Shown here one piece after another: positions 34,471-47,224 of a stretch of DNA of 64,000 bases (positions are counted from its first letter, which is position 1; each line of letters begins with the position of its first letter). Under the pieces are notes generated by a model. That model ran no database searches. It had not been told where the DNA came from and was given only the letters and a program-made list of their open reading frames with translations. The DNA comes from Balaenoptera acutorostrata. Its lineage: Eukaryota; Chordata; Mammalia; Artiodactyla; Balaenopteridae. The translations under genes and the position numbers were made by a program. Where the stretch lies: the NCBI RefSeq assembly GCF_949987535.1, contig NC_080075.1:55607636-55671635 (forward strand). The letters run 5' to 3'.

Positions 34471-35638
34471 TGGGAAGTGACTTGGTAGCCAACCCTCATG
34501 GGTACATAAACACCCCCTCTGACTGATGCATATGCCTCCCTTTGAACTTGCCCAGCGGCTGGAAGCTCACTACCCGCATCCACCAGACACAGGTCTGCTC
34601 TTTGGGGTGTACTATATCTGGCCTTTATCCACAAGGCATCCCTTCCCATAGTTATAGACTGCGTGTTACTTTCTCTAGGCTAAACGCCCTGGCTCCTCCC
34701 ATAGGGTCTCCCACTCTCCGATTGAACAGGTCTGTGCAATGTGAATGATGCTCCCAGACTACTATGAAATTCCAAAAGATTGTTAAGTGATCAATCCACT
34801 AGCCATGGAAATGATGGTTTGAGGTTAACTGGGCTATAAGATCACCCAGAGCTGTTTACTTCCTGCTCAGCTGGGTCATGGAGTTGATTGAAGATAGAGT
34901 TGAAGATAGACCTCTTAGAATTATTTAATTTGGGCCCCACGTTGGGCTCAGAAATTTCAGCCCTTCTTTACAGGAATATTCATCCAACTACTGCTCCATG
35001 AAAGTTGTCAAGTGTCAACTCCTCAGGGTAATAGAAGGCTAAGGAATCCTCCACGATGAATTCAGAAAATGGACAATTTAGTCTGACCTAAATCCTTAAA
35101 ATACACATTATTTTTTAGGTTCAGGTGGCCCTCCGTTTGTCACCATTTTAGGGGTTGGGCACAGAATTCAGCTCAAGTGAATGTTTGCTGTGAACTGGAG
35201 GTATTGGCCAGTACTCCTGATCTCCAGGGAATTGGGCCAGAGCAGAGAGCTACATTGGGGTGGGCAGGGCAGGGGGAAACTCCAATTAAGAAGGAAGAAT
35301 GGGTGCTGGGGGGCCCTGACTTCCTGCCTGAAACACCTCATCATCCTTCCTGCCTCACCTAGACTCTAGGCCAGCTCCCTGGTGTCTCTTCACTGTTTCC
35401 CCTCCCCTCCCCCCAACTTCAGAGATTTCCTTCAGAAGGCTGTGGGTACAGTGAGTGAGGGCCTGAGTCAGGAGCCATAGTTTTTAATCTGGGTTGCCTG
35501 CTGACTCAGCTTTAAGCTGGATAATTACACTGGGCAGGGCACAGTGTCTAATTCAACATTCCGAAGCTCCTGGGACCCAGCCAGGCATCTATACATGTCA
35601 GGAGGCCCTAGGGACATAAAACAACAGGGAAGGGATTT
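34471..35638. other. Upstream DNA without recognised features
   Basis: No exon, RNA gene or confident repeat. Several short open frames without family features. Confidence 0.45.
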
Positions 35639-35653
35639 AAAGACCCAAACAGC

Positions 35654-35972
35654 GGGCTTCCCTGGTGGCGCAGTGGTTGAGAATCTGCCTGCCAATGCAG
35701 GGGACACGGGTTCGAGCCCTGGTCTGGGAAGATCCCACATGCCACGGAGCAACTGGGCCCGTGAGCCACAATTACTGAGCCTGCGCGTCTGGAGCCTGTG
35801 CTCCGCAACAAGAGAGGCCGCGATGGTGAGAGGCCCGCGCACCGCGATGAAGAGTGGTCCCCACTTGCCGCAACTAGAGAAAGCCCTCGCACAGAAACGA
35901 AGACTCAACACAGTCATAAATAAATAAATAAATAAATAAATAAAAGAACGTGAATTTCTAAAAAAAAAAAAA
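35654..35972 (+). mobile_element. CHR-type SINE, copy 3
   Basis: The tRNA-like head is intact. The 15-bp target duplication AAAGACCCAAACAGC is at 35639-35653 and 35973-35987. The (AAAT)n tail is followed by an unrelated 14-bp segment, GAACGTGAATTTCT, and then poly-A before the duplication. Confidence 0.95.
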
Positions 35973-35987
35973 AAAGACCCAAACAGC

Positions 35988-38814
35988 TACTCTTTAAAAT
36001 GGGGTGCTAGGCTCTGGGCACCCAGCTTACCATATGCCTCTAGGGCATGAGACACTTCTTGAAAAGGCCTGGGTGGTTTCTTTCTGGGCCTGATGGGGCT
36101 TGAGGAGGTCCATATACAACACCCGTGTTTTCCCCACCCAAGTTCTGAAATGCAGACTCAGCAGATAGAGGGGGAAATGTCAGCTCCATTACCTGCTCTC
36201 CTTCTGAATTCTTTTCTCAATTCACACAGTTCCCCTCTGTGGGGAGGGATGATGGGTGAGGAGCAAGCAGCCAGGAAGGTACAGAGAACTAGTCATTTAT
36301 TTCCAAGGAAAGAGGGTTGAGATGCGGGGTAAAGCATTTTGGTTAGGAATTGGCTGGGGAAGTTGGAAAGGAGTTGAGGGAGGCCATTAAGTCTCCTGGG
36401 CAGGGCAGGGACAGAGCATTTGATTTAATTCCACCACATTTTGTGAGCATCCGCTTGTAACAGGCACCATGCTCGTGTTCAAGGTCCCACCTTCTATGTT
36501 CCCCACTGCCATACTGTGCTGTCTGGAATGGAGACATGAACAAAGTGCAAAAACAGAGGAGGGACCAACATTTCCTCAGGGGGACATTCTAAAGAAGGTG
36601 AGCAGATAAAGGGTGGCCCTGATCAAAGGAAAAGCAAGGAAGCATAAACAAAAAAACCCACATAGCATAAATGACATCCTATCCAGAGGCAGGGGACCGG
36701 GCTAGTTAGAGCACACCTTACAATCCCAAATGAACCGTGGCGGTGTTTATGTTTAGAGAAATAATTCCCCAGGGAGAGAAAAAACAGTCCCAGAAAAGTC
36801 CCAAGTCTGTGCACCTGCACCTCTGCACAGGCTACAGTTGCTTTCTGCCAGGCTGGAACTCTGCTTGTGTCATGCTGTCGCTGGCATTCTAAGATAATCT
36901 TCTCCCCAAGTGTCCTTGCAGAAGTTCTGGGGGCCTTACATCAGCCTCCAAGGAGCCAAGGTTGTCTTACCTACCCCTCTGTAAAACTGTTCCACACACG
37001 AGATCTTGAAACCAAATGGCAGGTCAGGTTTAGAGAAATTTCTCAATGTATTATTAGTCTTCCCCCGTGAGTATTAGAGTTGTCTGCCCTTTGGGGCAAC
37101 AAGTGCTTTCAGCCTTGAGAAGGGACTGACCTTTTCCAGCAGCTTGTCTCCATCACAACAGTCCCACCTGCCTGACAGCGTGACTGACCAGATCTCCCAG
37201 GTCCTGACAGCTGCTCTGAGCTACCACTGCTGCCACCATGCCCAGGCAAACCAAGGTGCTGGCTTCTGTACCCAGAACATGATCCTGCCTGGCTCTGCAG
37301 ACGTTACCTTTACCAGCACTCACAGGCCAATTACGGTCCACCCTGATTTAATAAGACATTAATGCTAAACAATAACAAAGGATTAACTTAGTTAAATAGA
37401 GAAGTCCACAAGCTTCAACGCTCCATGTGTCAGATTGATTTGGCCCCTTTGGGGCCAGGGCTGGGTCCCGCAGGCCACAGGGTTGGTAGAGGGAGTTGTA
37501 TCTTTTAAGGATGACTTCTGAGGGGAGGTATGTACGGATTGTTCACAGGGCCAGGGCGGCAACTGCGGCTTACATCTGCCCAGGGATTTGTCTGGTAGAG
37601 TAAGTCTGAAGCTGGACCTGAGGCGGTTTCAGCCAGGGGCGTGTGGGGCAGGGCCAGAGGCCTGACCTCTCTGGGGCTTAGTTTCCATTTCTGGTCTTTG
37701 AGCAGAAAGACACACCAGAGAAGGTCATGCAAATGAATATGACCTTCGGGCCACAGGGAGTAAAGGGTGCTAATCTTTCCTTGAATCTTCTACACTACTT
37801 ATCAGAGTATTCAGCTCTCAGAAACCACTCAGCAAAACAAATATTTGTTAAACAAATGAATGACTCTGTCTCCTCCCTGCCAGAAATCCCCCATCCCAAA
37901 AGGGAAGCAAGTTTTGGGTGAGTCACAAATATTCCAATTGTATCCAAGACCTTCCATTTCCATATCGTCTCTAGTTCTAGGAATTTGCTGAGAAACATCA
38001 GCACAGCAAGGCTTTGCTTTATAATGAAACAATGCTTCCGAAAAGTTGCGTGGAAATCAGATTTTTGGAAAAGAATTAGTATTTTAAATGCACAATGGGA
38101 ATTGGTTATTTTAGGAATGCTGTGAATTTGTACAGAAAGTGAGTAATTTGTTAAATTAGCGTAAGGTGAAATCAAGCTAAGTCACAGAAATCAGGCACAC
38201 ACATGGATACACACTCACTACACACTCCCACATCTTTCTTTGTTGCTAAGGGAGCAATCTTAAATAAAGATTACATTACTTTATTCAAAAAGAAAAAAAG
38301 GGAAGAAAAATCAGTGGTACTACTGCCCTTAAAAATGCAACCAAGTGATAGGGATTCTCCTTATCTTCCAGGATTACAGCCACTGATTCCCAGTAGGGGA
38401 AGCGGGGGAAAATAGGCTGGTGCATCACCAATCACCAGTTGGCTGATTAGATTCTGGGAAGCCAATGAGTCACACCATGGCCCCTGTGGGCAACCCACAT
38501 GTGCTCCTCATCGATGACCATGAATCTGCTCTCAGAAGGAGAGGGTGGGACCCTTGCACCCCTAGGGGCAGACCCAGCCTGGAGCATGGGAATGGAATAG
38601 GAAATGAAGAGACATGGAGAGGACCAACTCCAAACCCCAGACAAACTCCACTAATTGGGCTTTGCAGCCTCAACCGCAGGAGGTAGAGGCATTGAGGGTT
38701 CTTTCAGAGGGCAGCGTGTGTAGGGTGTGGATGGAGGTGGGGATGGAGTTCCCTCCAGCCCCCAAATTTCTTCCTCTAGTGGTGAGGGAAGTGCTGGGGG
38801 GCTCGGTGAGTGTG
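35988..38814. other. Upstream DNA without recognised genes
   Basis: No recent transposon and no exon that I can support. 36420-36500 has a weak L2-like text (TTTTGTGAGCATCCGCTTGT). An A-rich run lies at 38287-38312. The open frame at 37144-37362 has no family features. Confidence 0.45.
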
Positions 38815-39155
38815 GTAGACTAATTTACTCTTTCCCAATAGTTAATGTTCTCCCTGCAGGAGGATTTTAAGTCATGCTGGGCCATCCCACATGCTTTAGA
38901 CAATGAAATGTGAGCAGAAGTGACCTGGGTCATTTCCAGGCAAAGGCTGTAAGAGCTAGCACCCGTGGTCACCGCAATGTTCCCGATAGTGACAGCAGTA
39001 TCATCCTGGATCCCAGAGGGACCATGACACAGAGAAGAGCCCAAGCCAACCGGTGCTAGACGTGCAGAATAAGCAAGAAATAAACAACTGATGTCTTAAA
39101 CCACTGAGATTTGGGGATTGTTTATTACCATGGCATAACCTTGCCTATACAGATG
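38815..39155 (+). mobile_element. Probable MLT1-like MaLR LTR
   Basis: The fragment starts near GAGTGTGGTAGACTAA and ends with CAACTGATGTCTTAAACCAC, TGAGATTTGGGGATTGTTTA and TTACCATGGCATAACC. This is the typical closing text of MLT1-type LTRs (aagccactaagttttggggt...). It is a solitary LTR with no internal retroviral genes. The subfamily and exact ends are uncertain. Confidence 0.5.
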
Positions 39156-39619
39156 GGTGTATGTATAGATACAGATGAGTGAGCATGAAGCCTGTAGGAA
39201 GATCCCACAGAACCAAGGAACACACATAATTGGGCCGACCCCTCAGGGAGGTGGGGAAGGAAGATGGAGGGCGAGTGTGCAACTCCCAGGTTACTCCTGA
39301 GCCCCGAGGAACCAGACCTCAGAGATCTGAGGGCAGGCTTGTCTTGTCTCTGGGAGATTAAGATAACTTTCAATGGAACCTTGTTAATAGTTTTCCCCAA
39401 GCGAACAGAATTTTCGTTTTTGCACTCTGACCTTTCCCAGCTGTCCATCCATATCTGTGGATTAAGCATGAACTAATACCCAGTCCCGGGGCTCTGCCTC
39501 TCAAAACAAGCTGTGTTCCAGATGCAGATCACGTGAAGCCCTGTTGGGAAGAAAAGCCTAACATGCAAGATATATGTAGAAGCAAGAAAGTGCAGAACCG
39601 AATGATAAACTCTGCAGTC
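39156..39619. other. Upstream DNA without recognised features
   Basis: No gene or confident repeat seen. Confidence 0.45.
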
Positions 39620-39930
39620 CTTGTTTTGGTTTTAATTATGGTAAAATATACACTACATAAAATGTACCACCTTAACCATTTTTTCAGTGTACAGTTCAGT
39701 GGCATTAAGTTCATTCAGGTTTTTGTGCAACCATCACCATCATCATCATCTCCAGAATGCTTTTCATTTTGCATAACTGAACCTCTGAACCCATTAAACA
39801 TGAACTCCCCATCCCCCTCCTTCCACCCCCCAGCAACCACCACTCTGCTTTCTGTCTCTGTGACTTTTGACCACTTGAGGTATCTGCCATCTTTTTTGCT
39901 CAGGTTGAAGGACAGTGGTCTCCAAATCTT
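39620..39930 (-). mobile_element. Old L1M fragment
   Basis: ATGGTAAAATATACACTACA, AAAATGTACCACCTTAACCA, TACAGTTCAGTGGCATTAAG, ACCATCACCATCATC and CAGCAACCACCACTCTGCTT are landmarks of mammalian-wide L1M 3' sequence in its antisense direction. Confidence 0.75.
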
Positions 39931-40059
39931 TTTAACCACGAACTCCCATCAGGTAAATAAGTTGGCACACACACCACCAATGTATCTATCATCATTAATT
40001 TATAAATTAATACATTTATATCATTCTACTAATGCATTAGATGTATTTTTTGGGGGGGT

Positions 40060-40600
40060 TGTGTTTTTTAATTTTTTAGTAGATCTTTATTGGAGTATAA
40101 TTACTTCACAATACTGTTAGTTTCTGTTGCACAACAAAGCGAATCAGCCATATGCATACACATGTCCCCATATCCCCTCCCTCTTGAGCCTCCCTCCCAT
40201 CCTCCCTATCCCACCCCTCTAGGTGGACACAAAGCATCTAGCTGACCTCCCTGTGCTATGCTGCTGCTTCCCACCAGCCAACTATTTTACATTCGGTAGT
40301 GTATGTATGTCGATGCTACTCTCACTTCCCCCCAGCTTCGCCCTCCCACCCCACATCCTCAAGTCCATTTTCTATGTCTATCTCTTTATTCCTGCCCTGC
40401 AACTAGGTTCATCAGTACCATTTTTTTTTTTTTTAGATTTCATATATATGCGTTAGCATACGGTATTTGTTTTTCTCTTTCTGACTTACTTTACTCCGTA
40501 TGACAGACTCTAGGTCCATCCACCTCACTAGAAATAACTCAATTTCATTTCTTTTTATGGCTGAGTAATATTCCATTGTATATATGTGCCTAAACATATA
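40060..40600 (-). mobile_element. 5'-truncated cetartiodactyl L1 3' end, minus strand
   Basis: The antisense 3' UTR runs from AGATCTTTATTGGAGTATAA through GGTGGACACAAAGCATCTAG and TCTAGGTCCATCCACCTCAC to GAGTAATATTCCATTGTATA. It closely parallels the 3' part of the large L1 at 54334-61488 but is more diverged. No clear target duplication. Confidence 0.9.
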
Positions 40601-40609
40601 GAGAGCAGG

Positions 40610-41470
40610 AAAGCTTTCAGTCCTTCTTTTTAAGAAAACATTTTACTTTGAAAAAAATTTCGACTTCAGAAAAGTTGCAAAAATAGTATGGAGAGCTCCG
40701 CTACTCCCTTCTCTCAGTTTCTCCTAATGTTACTATTTCACATAATCACAGGACAACTATCAAAACTAAGATAGCAACATGGGTACAAGACCATTAGCCA
40801 AACTACAGACTTGATTTGGATTTTCACTAGTTTTTCCACTAATGTGCTTTTTCTGTTCTGGGATCTTGTCTGGGGCCCCACAATGCATTTAGTCCTCCTG
40901 CTTCCTTCATCTCCTGGTCCAGAGTGAGACAGTTTCTGTCTTTCTTTGTCTTTCATGATGGTGACATTTTGTAGAATTTCCCTCAATTTGGGTTTGTATG
41001 AGGTCTTTTGATGTTTACATTGGGTTATACATTTTTGGCAGAAATACCAATATGCTTTTTTCCCTGTAACCTATCAGGGGCTCCATGATGTCCATATATC
41101 TCACTCCTGGTGATGTTCACTTTGACAAGTTAGTTAGGGGGGCGTCTGCTGGGTTGTCCCACTGTCAAGCTATGATTTTTCCCTTTGTAAATGATAAATA
41201 TCTTGGGATAGATACTTTGGGATTATGCAAATATCCACTTTCTCCTGGAACTTTTGCCCACTAATTTTAGCATCTGTATTCAACAACTATTGCTGCGGCG
41301 TTCTAATGGTGACTTTTCTATTTCCTTCATTCTTTCTACATTTATTAGTTGGATTCTTCTGAAAGGAGGGGCTATTTTTCTCTTCCATTTATCTATTTAT
41401 TTGATTATTTATCCATATCAGAGTGAATTCATGCATAGTTATGTGGTGATAATATAGGATTATTATTATT
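40610..41470. mobile_element. Old L1M (L1ME-type) 3' region
   Basis: GAAAAGTTGCAAAAATAGTA, TCTCCTAATGTTACTATTTC, ATAGCAACATGGGTACAAGA, CACAATGCATTTAGTCCTCC and CATGATGGTGACATTTTGTA are the recurrent L1ME 3' UTR landmarks. A related but separate fragment lies at 48330-49130. Confidence 0.75.
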
Positions 41471-41774
41471 ATTAATTTTATTTCCCAAATTGTTCAGCTT
41501 TGGCTATTGGGAACTCCTTCAGGCTGGCTCCTGTGCCTTTTTTTTTTTTTTTAACGTGCTCCCAACCTTTTAAAAGCACTTTCCTGCTCTCTGGCTCCAC
41601 AAGATGCTTCAGGCTCGTCTTGCATTTTCCCTGCCCCCAGGCCTGGAATCAACCACTTCTCCAAAGACGCCTGGCACCTTTTATTGGAGAATGGTATTTA
41701 GAAACCAAGATCTGGGTGCCAGGTGTGTTTATTTCTGTAGCTATCTCTCTGTACATATATTAAAAAAAAAACCA

Positions 41775-42079
41775 GGGCTTCCCTGGTGGTGCAGTGGTTG
41801 AGAATCTGCCTGCCAATGCAGGGGACACGGGTTCGAGCCCTGGTCTGGGAAGATCCCACATGCCGTGGAGCAACTGGGCCCGTGAGCCACAATTACTGAG
41901 CCTGCGCGTCTGGAGCCTGTGCTCCGCAACAAGAGAGGCCATGATAATGAGAGGCCGCGATAATGAGAGGCCCGCGCACCGCGATGAAGAGTGGCCCCCG
42001 CTTGCCACAACTAGAGAAAGCCCTCGCACAGAAACGAAGACCCAACACAGCCATAAATAAAATAAATAAATATAATTTA
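41775..42079 (+). mobile_element. CHR-type SINE, copy 4 (16-bp internal duplication)
   Basis: Head and B box are intact. The A10CCA target duplication is at 41762-41774 and 42080-42092. GATAATGAGAGGCC occurs twice (41943-41956, 41959-41972), where other copies have one unit. The element sits in the A-rich junction before an old L1M fragment. Confidence 0.93.
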
Positions 42080-42092
42080 AAAAAAAAAACCA

Positions 42093-42520
42093 CAAGTGCC
42101 CATCAACAAATAAATGGATCAACAAAATGTGATATATACATACAATGGAACATGATTCAGCCTTGAAAAGGAATGAAATTCTGATAAATGCTACAACATG
42201 GATGAACCTAGAAAGCAATATGCTAAGTGAAATAAACAAGACCCAGAAGAACAAATATTGTGTGATTCCACTTACACAAGGTACCTAGAACAGTCATATC
42301 CATAGAGACAGAAAGTATAATGGAGGTTAACAGGGACTGGAGGGAGGGGGGGATGGAGAATTATTTCATGGTTACAGCGTTTCTGTTTGGGTTGAAGAAA
42401 AGTTCTGGAAATGGTGAGTGGTCATGGTTGCACAACATTACAAATGTAGTTAATGTCACTGAATTTTACACTTAAAAAAGATTAAAATGGTAAATGTTAT
42501 GTGTATTATACCACAAAAAC
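42093..42520 (+). mobile_element. Old L1M 3' end
   Basis: AAGTGCCCATCAACAAATAA, CAATGGAACATGATTCAGCC, CAACATGGATGAACCTAGAA, GTGTGATTCCACTTACACAA and AATTTTACACTTAAAAAAG lie in L1M order, with no intact frame. Confidence 0.85.
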
Positions 42521-42899
42521 AAACACCCATGCGTTTGCGCTGATACCTCTGAATCCAGTCCAACACCACAGAGTTCATTTGGGCCTTCGCTCTCCCTTGT
42601 CTGTAACTTCTTTCTCTGACAGCGAGAACACAGGCTTTCCTTATCTATAATGTGTTTACTTATTTGTTCACCCCAAGTATATCCATTTTCAGAATTGCTA
42701 ATGCAGACCCCTGTGAGAAACAAATGACTAACCACATTATCTGTGTGGTTTATTTTTTCTGTAGCCTTATGATATCCAGTCAAAGTACTATTTTCCAGAA
42801 TTATGTGGGTTAGTTCTTTTCTTCTCCACCCCCTTCAGTGTGGTGATCTTAATCATTTGTAACACAGTTACATTCACTTGTTACAATTTGTATTTCATT
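42521..42899. other. Spacer between L1M fragments
   Basis: No gene. The sequence may be unique or decayed repeat. Confidence 0.4.
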
Positions 42900-43680
42900 T
42901 TGAGTTCACCCCACATCCTGGTTGGTTTTTTTCTTAATTTACATACTGTAAAATTCACTTTTTATAACATTCTCTGCTGTGGGTTTTGAAAAATGCATAG
43001 AGTAGTGTATCCACCACCACAAACACATGATACAGAACAGTCCCAACACCTCCAAGTTCCCTCATCAACTCCTGTTATCAACTCCTCCTAAACTCTGGCA
43101 ACCACTGATCTGTTCTCTGCCCCTACCATTTTGCCTTTTCTGGAATGTCATATAAACAGACTCATATGATATGGAGCCTCTTGGCTCTGGATTCTTTCAC
43201 TTACAAAATACATTTAAGGCTCATCCATGTTATTGTGTGAATCAATACTTTGTTCCTTCCGTTGCAGAGTAGTACTCCATCCATATTATGGATGTACCAT
43301 AGTTTGTTCATTCACCAGGACATCTGGGTTGTTTCCAGTTTGGGGCAACTATGAATCAAGCTGCTGTAAGCATCTACACACAGGTTTTCATGTGAACATA
43401 GGTCTTTGTTTCTCTTAAGTAAATACCTAGGGAAAGAGTTCCTGGATCATATAAGTGTATGGTTAACTTTATACAAGACTGCCAAACTGTTTTCCAAAGT
43501 GGCTGTGCCATCTGCATTCTCACCAGAAATATATGAGGGTTCCAATTGCTCCAAACTCTTACCAGCACTTAGCATTATTAGGGTTTATGGGTATTTGCAT
43601 TTTTTTGTTTTTGTCTTGTTTTATTCTAATGTGTGGTGGTATCTCATAATGGTTTTAATTTAATGGTACTGAATTGAACT
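42900..43680 (-). mobile_element. Old L1M 3' region, minus strand
   Basis: AACTCTGGCAACCACTGATC, ATGTCATATAAACAGACTCA, TAGTACTCCATCCATATTAT, CATCTGGGTTGTTTCCAGTT and AAGTGGCTGTGCCATCTGCA are the antisense ORF2 end and 3' UTR of an old L1. Confidence 0.85.
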
Positions 43681-43829
43681 TTAGCCGTGAGGAATGTGGG
43701 GCCAGGCAGAGACCAGCCCATTGCATTCTGACTCTCAGCTTCTGGGGCCCCCTACTCAAAGTTCTTCAGGTAAACAGGAAGACAGCAACAAGCCTAAGAA
43801 ACAGTATTGTGTCTTTACCAATCCTTGCC

Positions 43830-44350
43830 TGATTCTCACAACTAACTCCCATCTATAAGGTGCTTGTACATTTGACACATGATTTTTAAGCTTCAAAACC
43901 ATCCTTTTGGGCTTCCCTGGTGGCGCAGTGGTTGAGAGTCTGCCTGCCAATGCAGGGGACGCGGGTTCGAGCCCTGGTCTGGGAAGATCCCACATGCCGC
44001 GGAGCAACTAGGCCCGTGAGCCACAATTACTGAGCCTGCGCATCTGGAGCCTGTGCTCCGCAACAGGAGAGGCCGCGATAGTGAGAGGCCCGCGCACCGC
44101 GATGAGGAGTGGCCCCCACTTGCCACAGCTGAAGAAGGCCCTCGCACAGAAACGAAGACCCAACACAGTCCAAAGTGAATAAATAAATAAATAAATAATT
44201 TAAAAAAACACATCCTTTTAGGTAAATAATCGTTAGGATTGCTCCCACTTTACAAATAAGAAACTGACTTGGAGAGGTTAAATAACTTGGCCAAGATTAC
44301 CCAGTTACAAGCAGCAGAACAAGGGCTCATGTCTGGATCAGCTCATTCTA
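43830..44350 (-). mobile_element. MIR SINE, minus strand, split by a CHR SINE
   Basis: The left part (43830-43899) has GATTCTCACAACTAACTCCC. The right part (44220-44350) has CCCACTTTACAAATAAGAAA, GGAGAGGTTAAATAACTTGG and CCAAGATTACCCAGTTACAA. Together they form an antisense MIR, interrupted at 43909-44210. Confidence 0.75.
43909..44210 (+). mobile_element. CHR-type SINE, copy 5
   Basis: Intact tRNA-like head and cetacean body. The 9-bp target duplication CATCCTTTT is at 43900-43908 and 44211-44219. Confidence 0.94.
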
Positions 44351-44583
44351 GATCTTGGGCTTTTACCATTATCTGTGCAGGATGGAAGGGGGGTGCCATT
44401 GTTTTCACAACTCAGTTAATCCTGGTTTTACTTTCACAGACAAATATATCCACATATTCTATAAATATTTACTGAGTCTCTACTATGGGGAGGCAAGCCA
44501 CTCCTAGGTGAGGTGAGGGTTCAAAGATTAATAAAATGTAGGTTTTGCCCTGATGGACCTACCCAAACACATATAATATAAAT

Positions 44584-45540
44584 TTGATGACTCTCAAATT
44601 TAAGTCTTTGGCCTGGACCACTTCCCAAAACTGCACTCACATATCCAACTGCCTACCTGACATCCCCACCTGGATGTCTAATAGAAATCTCAAACTCAAA
44701 ATGTCGAAAGCCAAACTCCTCCTCTTCCCCAACTCTCACCAGACCTCTTGCCTTCCCCCTCACTTCATGATGACCCCACCCTTCCGGTTGCTCAGTCTTA
44801 AAGGGCTGAAGTCATCCTTGACTTCATTCCTTTTTTTACATCCATGTTCAAAGACTTGTGGGCTTTGCTTTGGAACATATCCAGAAGCTGACCTTGTCTC
44901 ACCAGCTACAACACAACTACTTTGGTCCAAACTGCTGTCATCTCTCCCCCTGCGCCCTACAATCTCTCCTGAGCACAAGTGACCCTGTTAAAATGGAGTC
45001 GATCAAGCCACTCACCCTCTATAAAAAATAAAAGCCAATGTTCCTACGATGGCCTCTGGTGCACTGCACAATGTGGTTCCCTATGGCTGCTCTGACCTCA
45101 TCTCCCACTAACCCACCCCACTTCACTCCACTCCAGCCACACTGGCCCCCACTGCTCCCGCTGGCCTTTCTTGCTTTGGAGGCTTTGCACGTGTAGTTGC
45201 CTTTGCCTGGACCACTCTTTCTCCAGATGGCCAAGTGGCTCACTCTGCAACTTCCTCAGGGCTTTCTCAAACCCATCCTCACTGAGGCCCCCCAACCCAG
45301 CCCCTGTTCTCCGTACACACACACTTTTGCTCCCCTTTCCAACTTTGCGTTTCTCCATCGTATTCATCACCATCTGACACGTTATAAAAATAGGATGCTT
45401 TCTTTCTTTCCTTACGTGCCTGTCTTTTTCCACCAGAATATAAGCCATATAAGGCTTATATTCTATACCTGTTTTGTTCATAATGTATCCCTAGCCCGTG
45501 CCTGGCACATGGCATGTCCTCAATAAATAAACACTTGTCA
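44584..45540 (+). mobile_element. Long L2 LINE fragment (ORF2 C-terminal part to 3' terminus)
   Basis: Almost 1 kb in L2 order: ATATCCAACTGCCTACCTGA, CTGGATGTCTAATAGAAATC, TTCCGGTTGCTCAGTCTTAA, AGTCATCCTTGACTTCATTC, GACCCTGTTAAAATGGAGTC, TTTGCCTGGACCACTCTTTC, and the end GTGCCTGGCACATGGCATG followed by CAATAAATAAACACTTG. Local open frames are decayed ORF2. It is one of the longest L2 pieces in the window. Confidence 0.9.
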
Positions 45541-45786
45541 CATGAAGGAAATAACTAATACAAGAAGAAAGAGAGTCTTGTCACACATGAGGAGCAGAAT
45601 AGGTGATATAGGATTGCCTCAGAGAAGAAATCCCATCAGAGCGGGTCAGGTGGAGAAGGGGGAATGGTAATTATTTGAGGAGTAAAGGACTTATTTAGTA
45701 ATTTTGCATGCATACCGACACAGCCTGCATTTTTCTACTACGTCTTCCCAACTCTTTGCTTGTTTTGAAGCATTTAAGATTAGGAT

Positions 45787-46136
45787 ATAGACACTTACAT
45801 GTGGAATCTAAAATACAACACAAATGAACATATCTATGAAACAGAAACAGACTCACAGACATAGGGAACAGACTTGTGGTTGACAAGGGGGAAGGGCAGT
45901 GGGGGAGGGAAGTATTGGGAGTTTGGGATTAGCAGATGCAAACTATTATATATAGGACGGATAAACAACAAGGTCCTACTGTAGAGCACAGGGAACTATA
46001 TTCAATATCCTGTGAAAAACCATAATCGAAAAGAATATGAAGAATAATATATATATGTATAACAGAGTCACTTTGCTATACAGCAGAAATTAACACAACA
46101 TTGTAAGTCAACTATATTTCAATAAAATTTTTAGAA
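45787..46136 (+). mobile_element. 5'-truncated L1 3' UTR
   Basis: ACATGTGGAATCTAAAATAC, CACAGACATAGGGAACAGAC, TACAGCAGAAATTAACACAA and CAACTATATTTCAATAAAAT. The 11-bp target duplication AAGATTAGGAT is at 45776-45786 and 46137-46147. Confidence 0.92.
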
Positions 46137-46147
46137 AAGATTAGGAT

Positions 46148-47224
46148 TTAGAAAAAGTAACTTAAAAGTAAAATCACTCTTATCACAAGTGTGTGTTACA
46201 TACATGCAAAAAAGGGTTCTTAAAAAAGCTCATTTCAAACAACCACCATCTAATGCTCTATCCCCCTTCTCTGATGCTGCAGGAAGCCCCATGTGCTCAG
46301 GGGGCGGGGGCTGGGGGAGGGGGCTGGGTTAGGAGAGCCTCTTTCAGCACCCTCAGTGCCTGGTGCCTACCCCCGAGCCCCACGCCGACCACTCATTTTC
46401 TCATCTGTTTCTCACCTCTTTTCTTGTCGCTGGAGTGCTTTGCGGGCTTGAGAGTCTTTCTTCCTGTCCACGTCTTCCCCACACCAAAGAAATTTCAAAC
46501 AAACCCAAAGAGTGAAATTGAGCGGCTTTAAGGTGAAGCTGTTTTCATTCCGCCCACTGAATCCAAGAGTGGTGGCTGCAGAGGCCCCTCCTATCAGGCC
46601 ACAGGGCAGGTGAGGGGCTTCTTAATGACCTGATTACAGACCATAATGAACCCACTCTATGCTGCTCAGCTGGCTCCCAGGTCAGCAGGTGTGAGAGAAG
46701 AGAAGCTGCCCAAACCAGAGGCTTCTCCACACAGAAGAGTGGAAGGCCTCTCTGTCCTTCAGCCCCAAATCCAGAACCTTCCTCTCTACCCTCTGCTGTG
46801 TAGAGCGTGGCTGCTGGTTCTTTCCTGCCTCCTTCCTTCCCCAACTCAGGCAGGGCCCACCTACATCCCTGAGTCACTCACTCATTCAGTCAACAAACAT
46901 GTAATATGCTCCCACTTGGTGCCTGGTCCATGGCAGAGTCATGGGCTGGAAAGACGGGCAGGCCCACTCCTGCTTCTGTGGAAGCCTGAGGCTCAAGTGT
47001 CCTGGCCTCATCTGTACATGTTTTGGGGCTACAGTCTTCAAGGAAAGCCATTCCTGAAAGTTTCAGGAACTCCAGGATGGAGCAAAGAAAAGTTTGGAGT
47101 AAGGAGAGACAATGGCAAAAAAAAAAAAAAGGACTAGATGATCTTGGAGTGGGGACAATGTCTCTAGGGGGAAAAAAATTACAAAATATTCCCTAAATAG
47201 TAAATAAATACATCTCAGTACTCC
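46148..47224. other. Upstream DNA without recognised genes
   Basis: 46850-46960 has weak antisense L2 text (CTCACTCATTCAGTCAACAA). The open frame at 46646-47137 has no family features and runs into a poly-A tract at 47117-47130. Confidence 0.45.
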
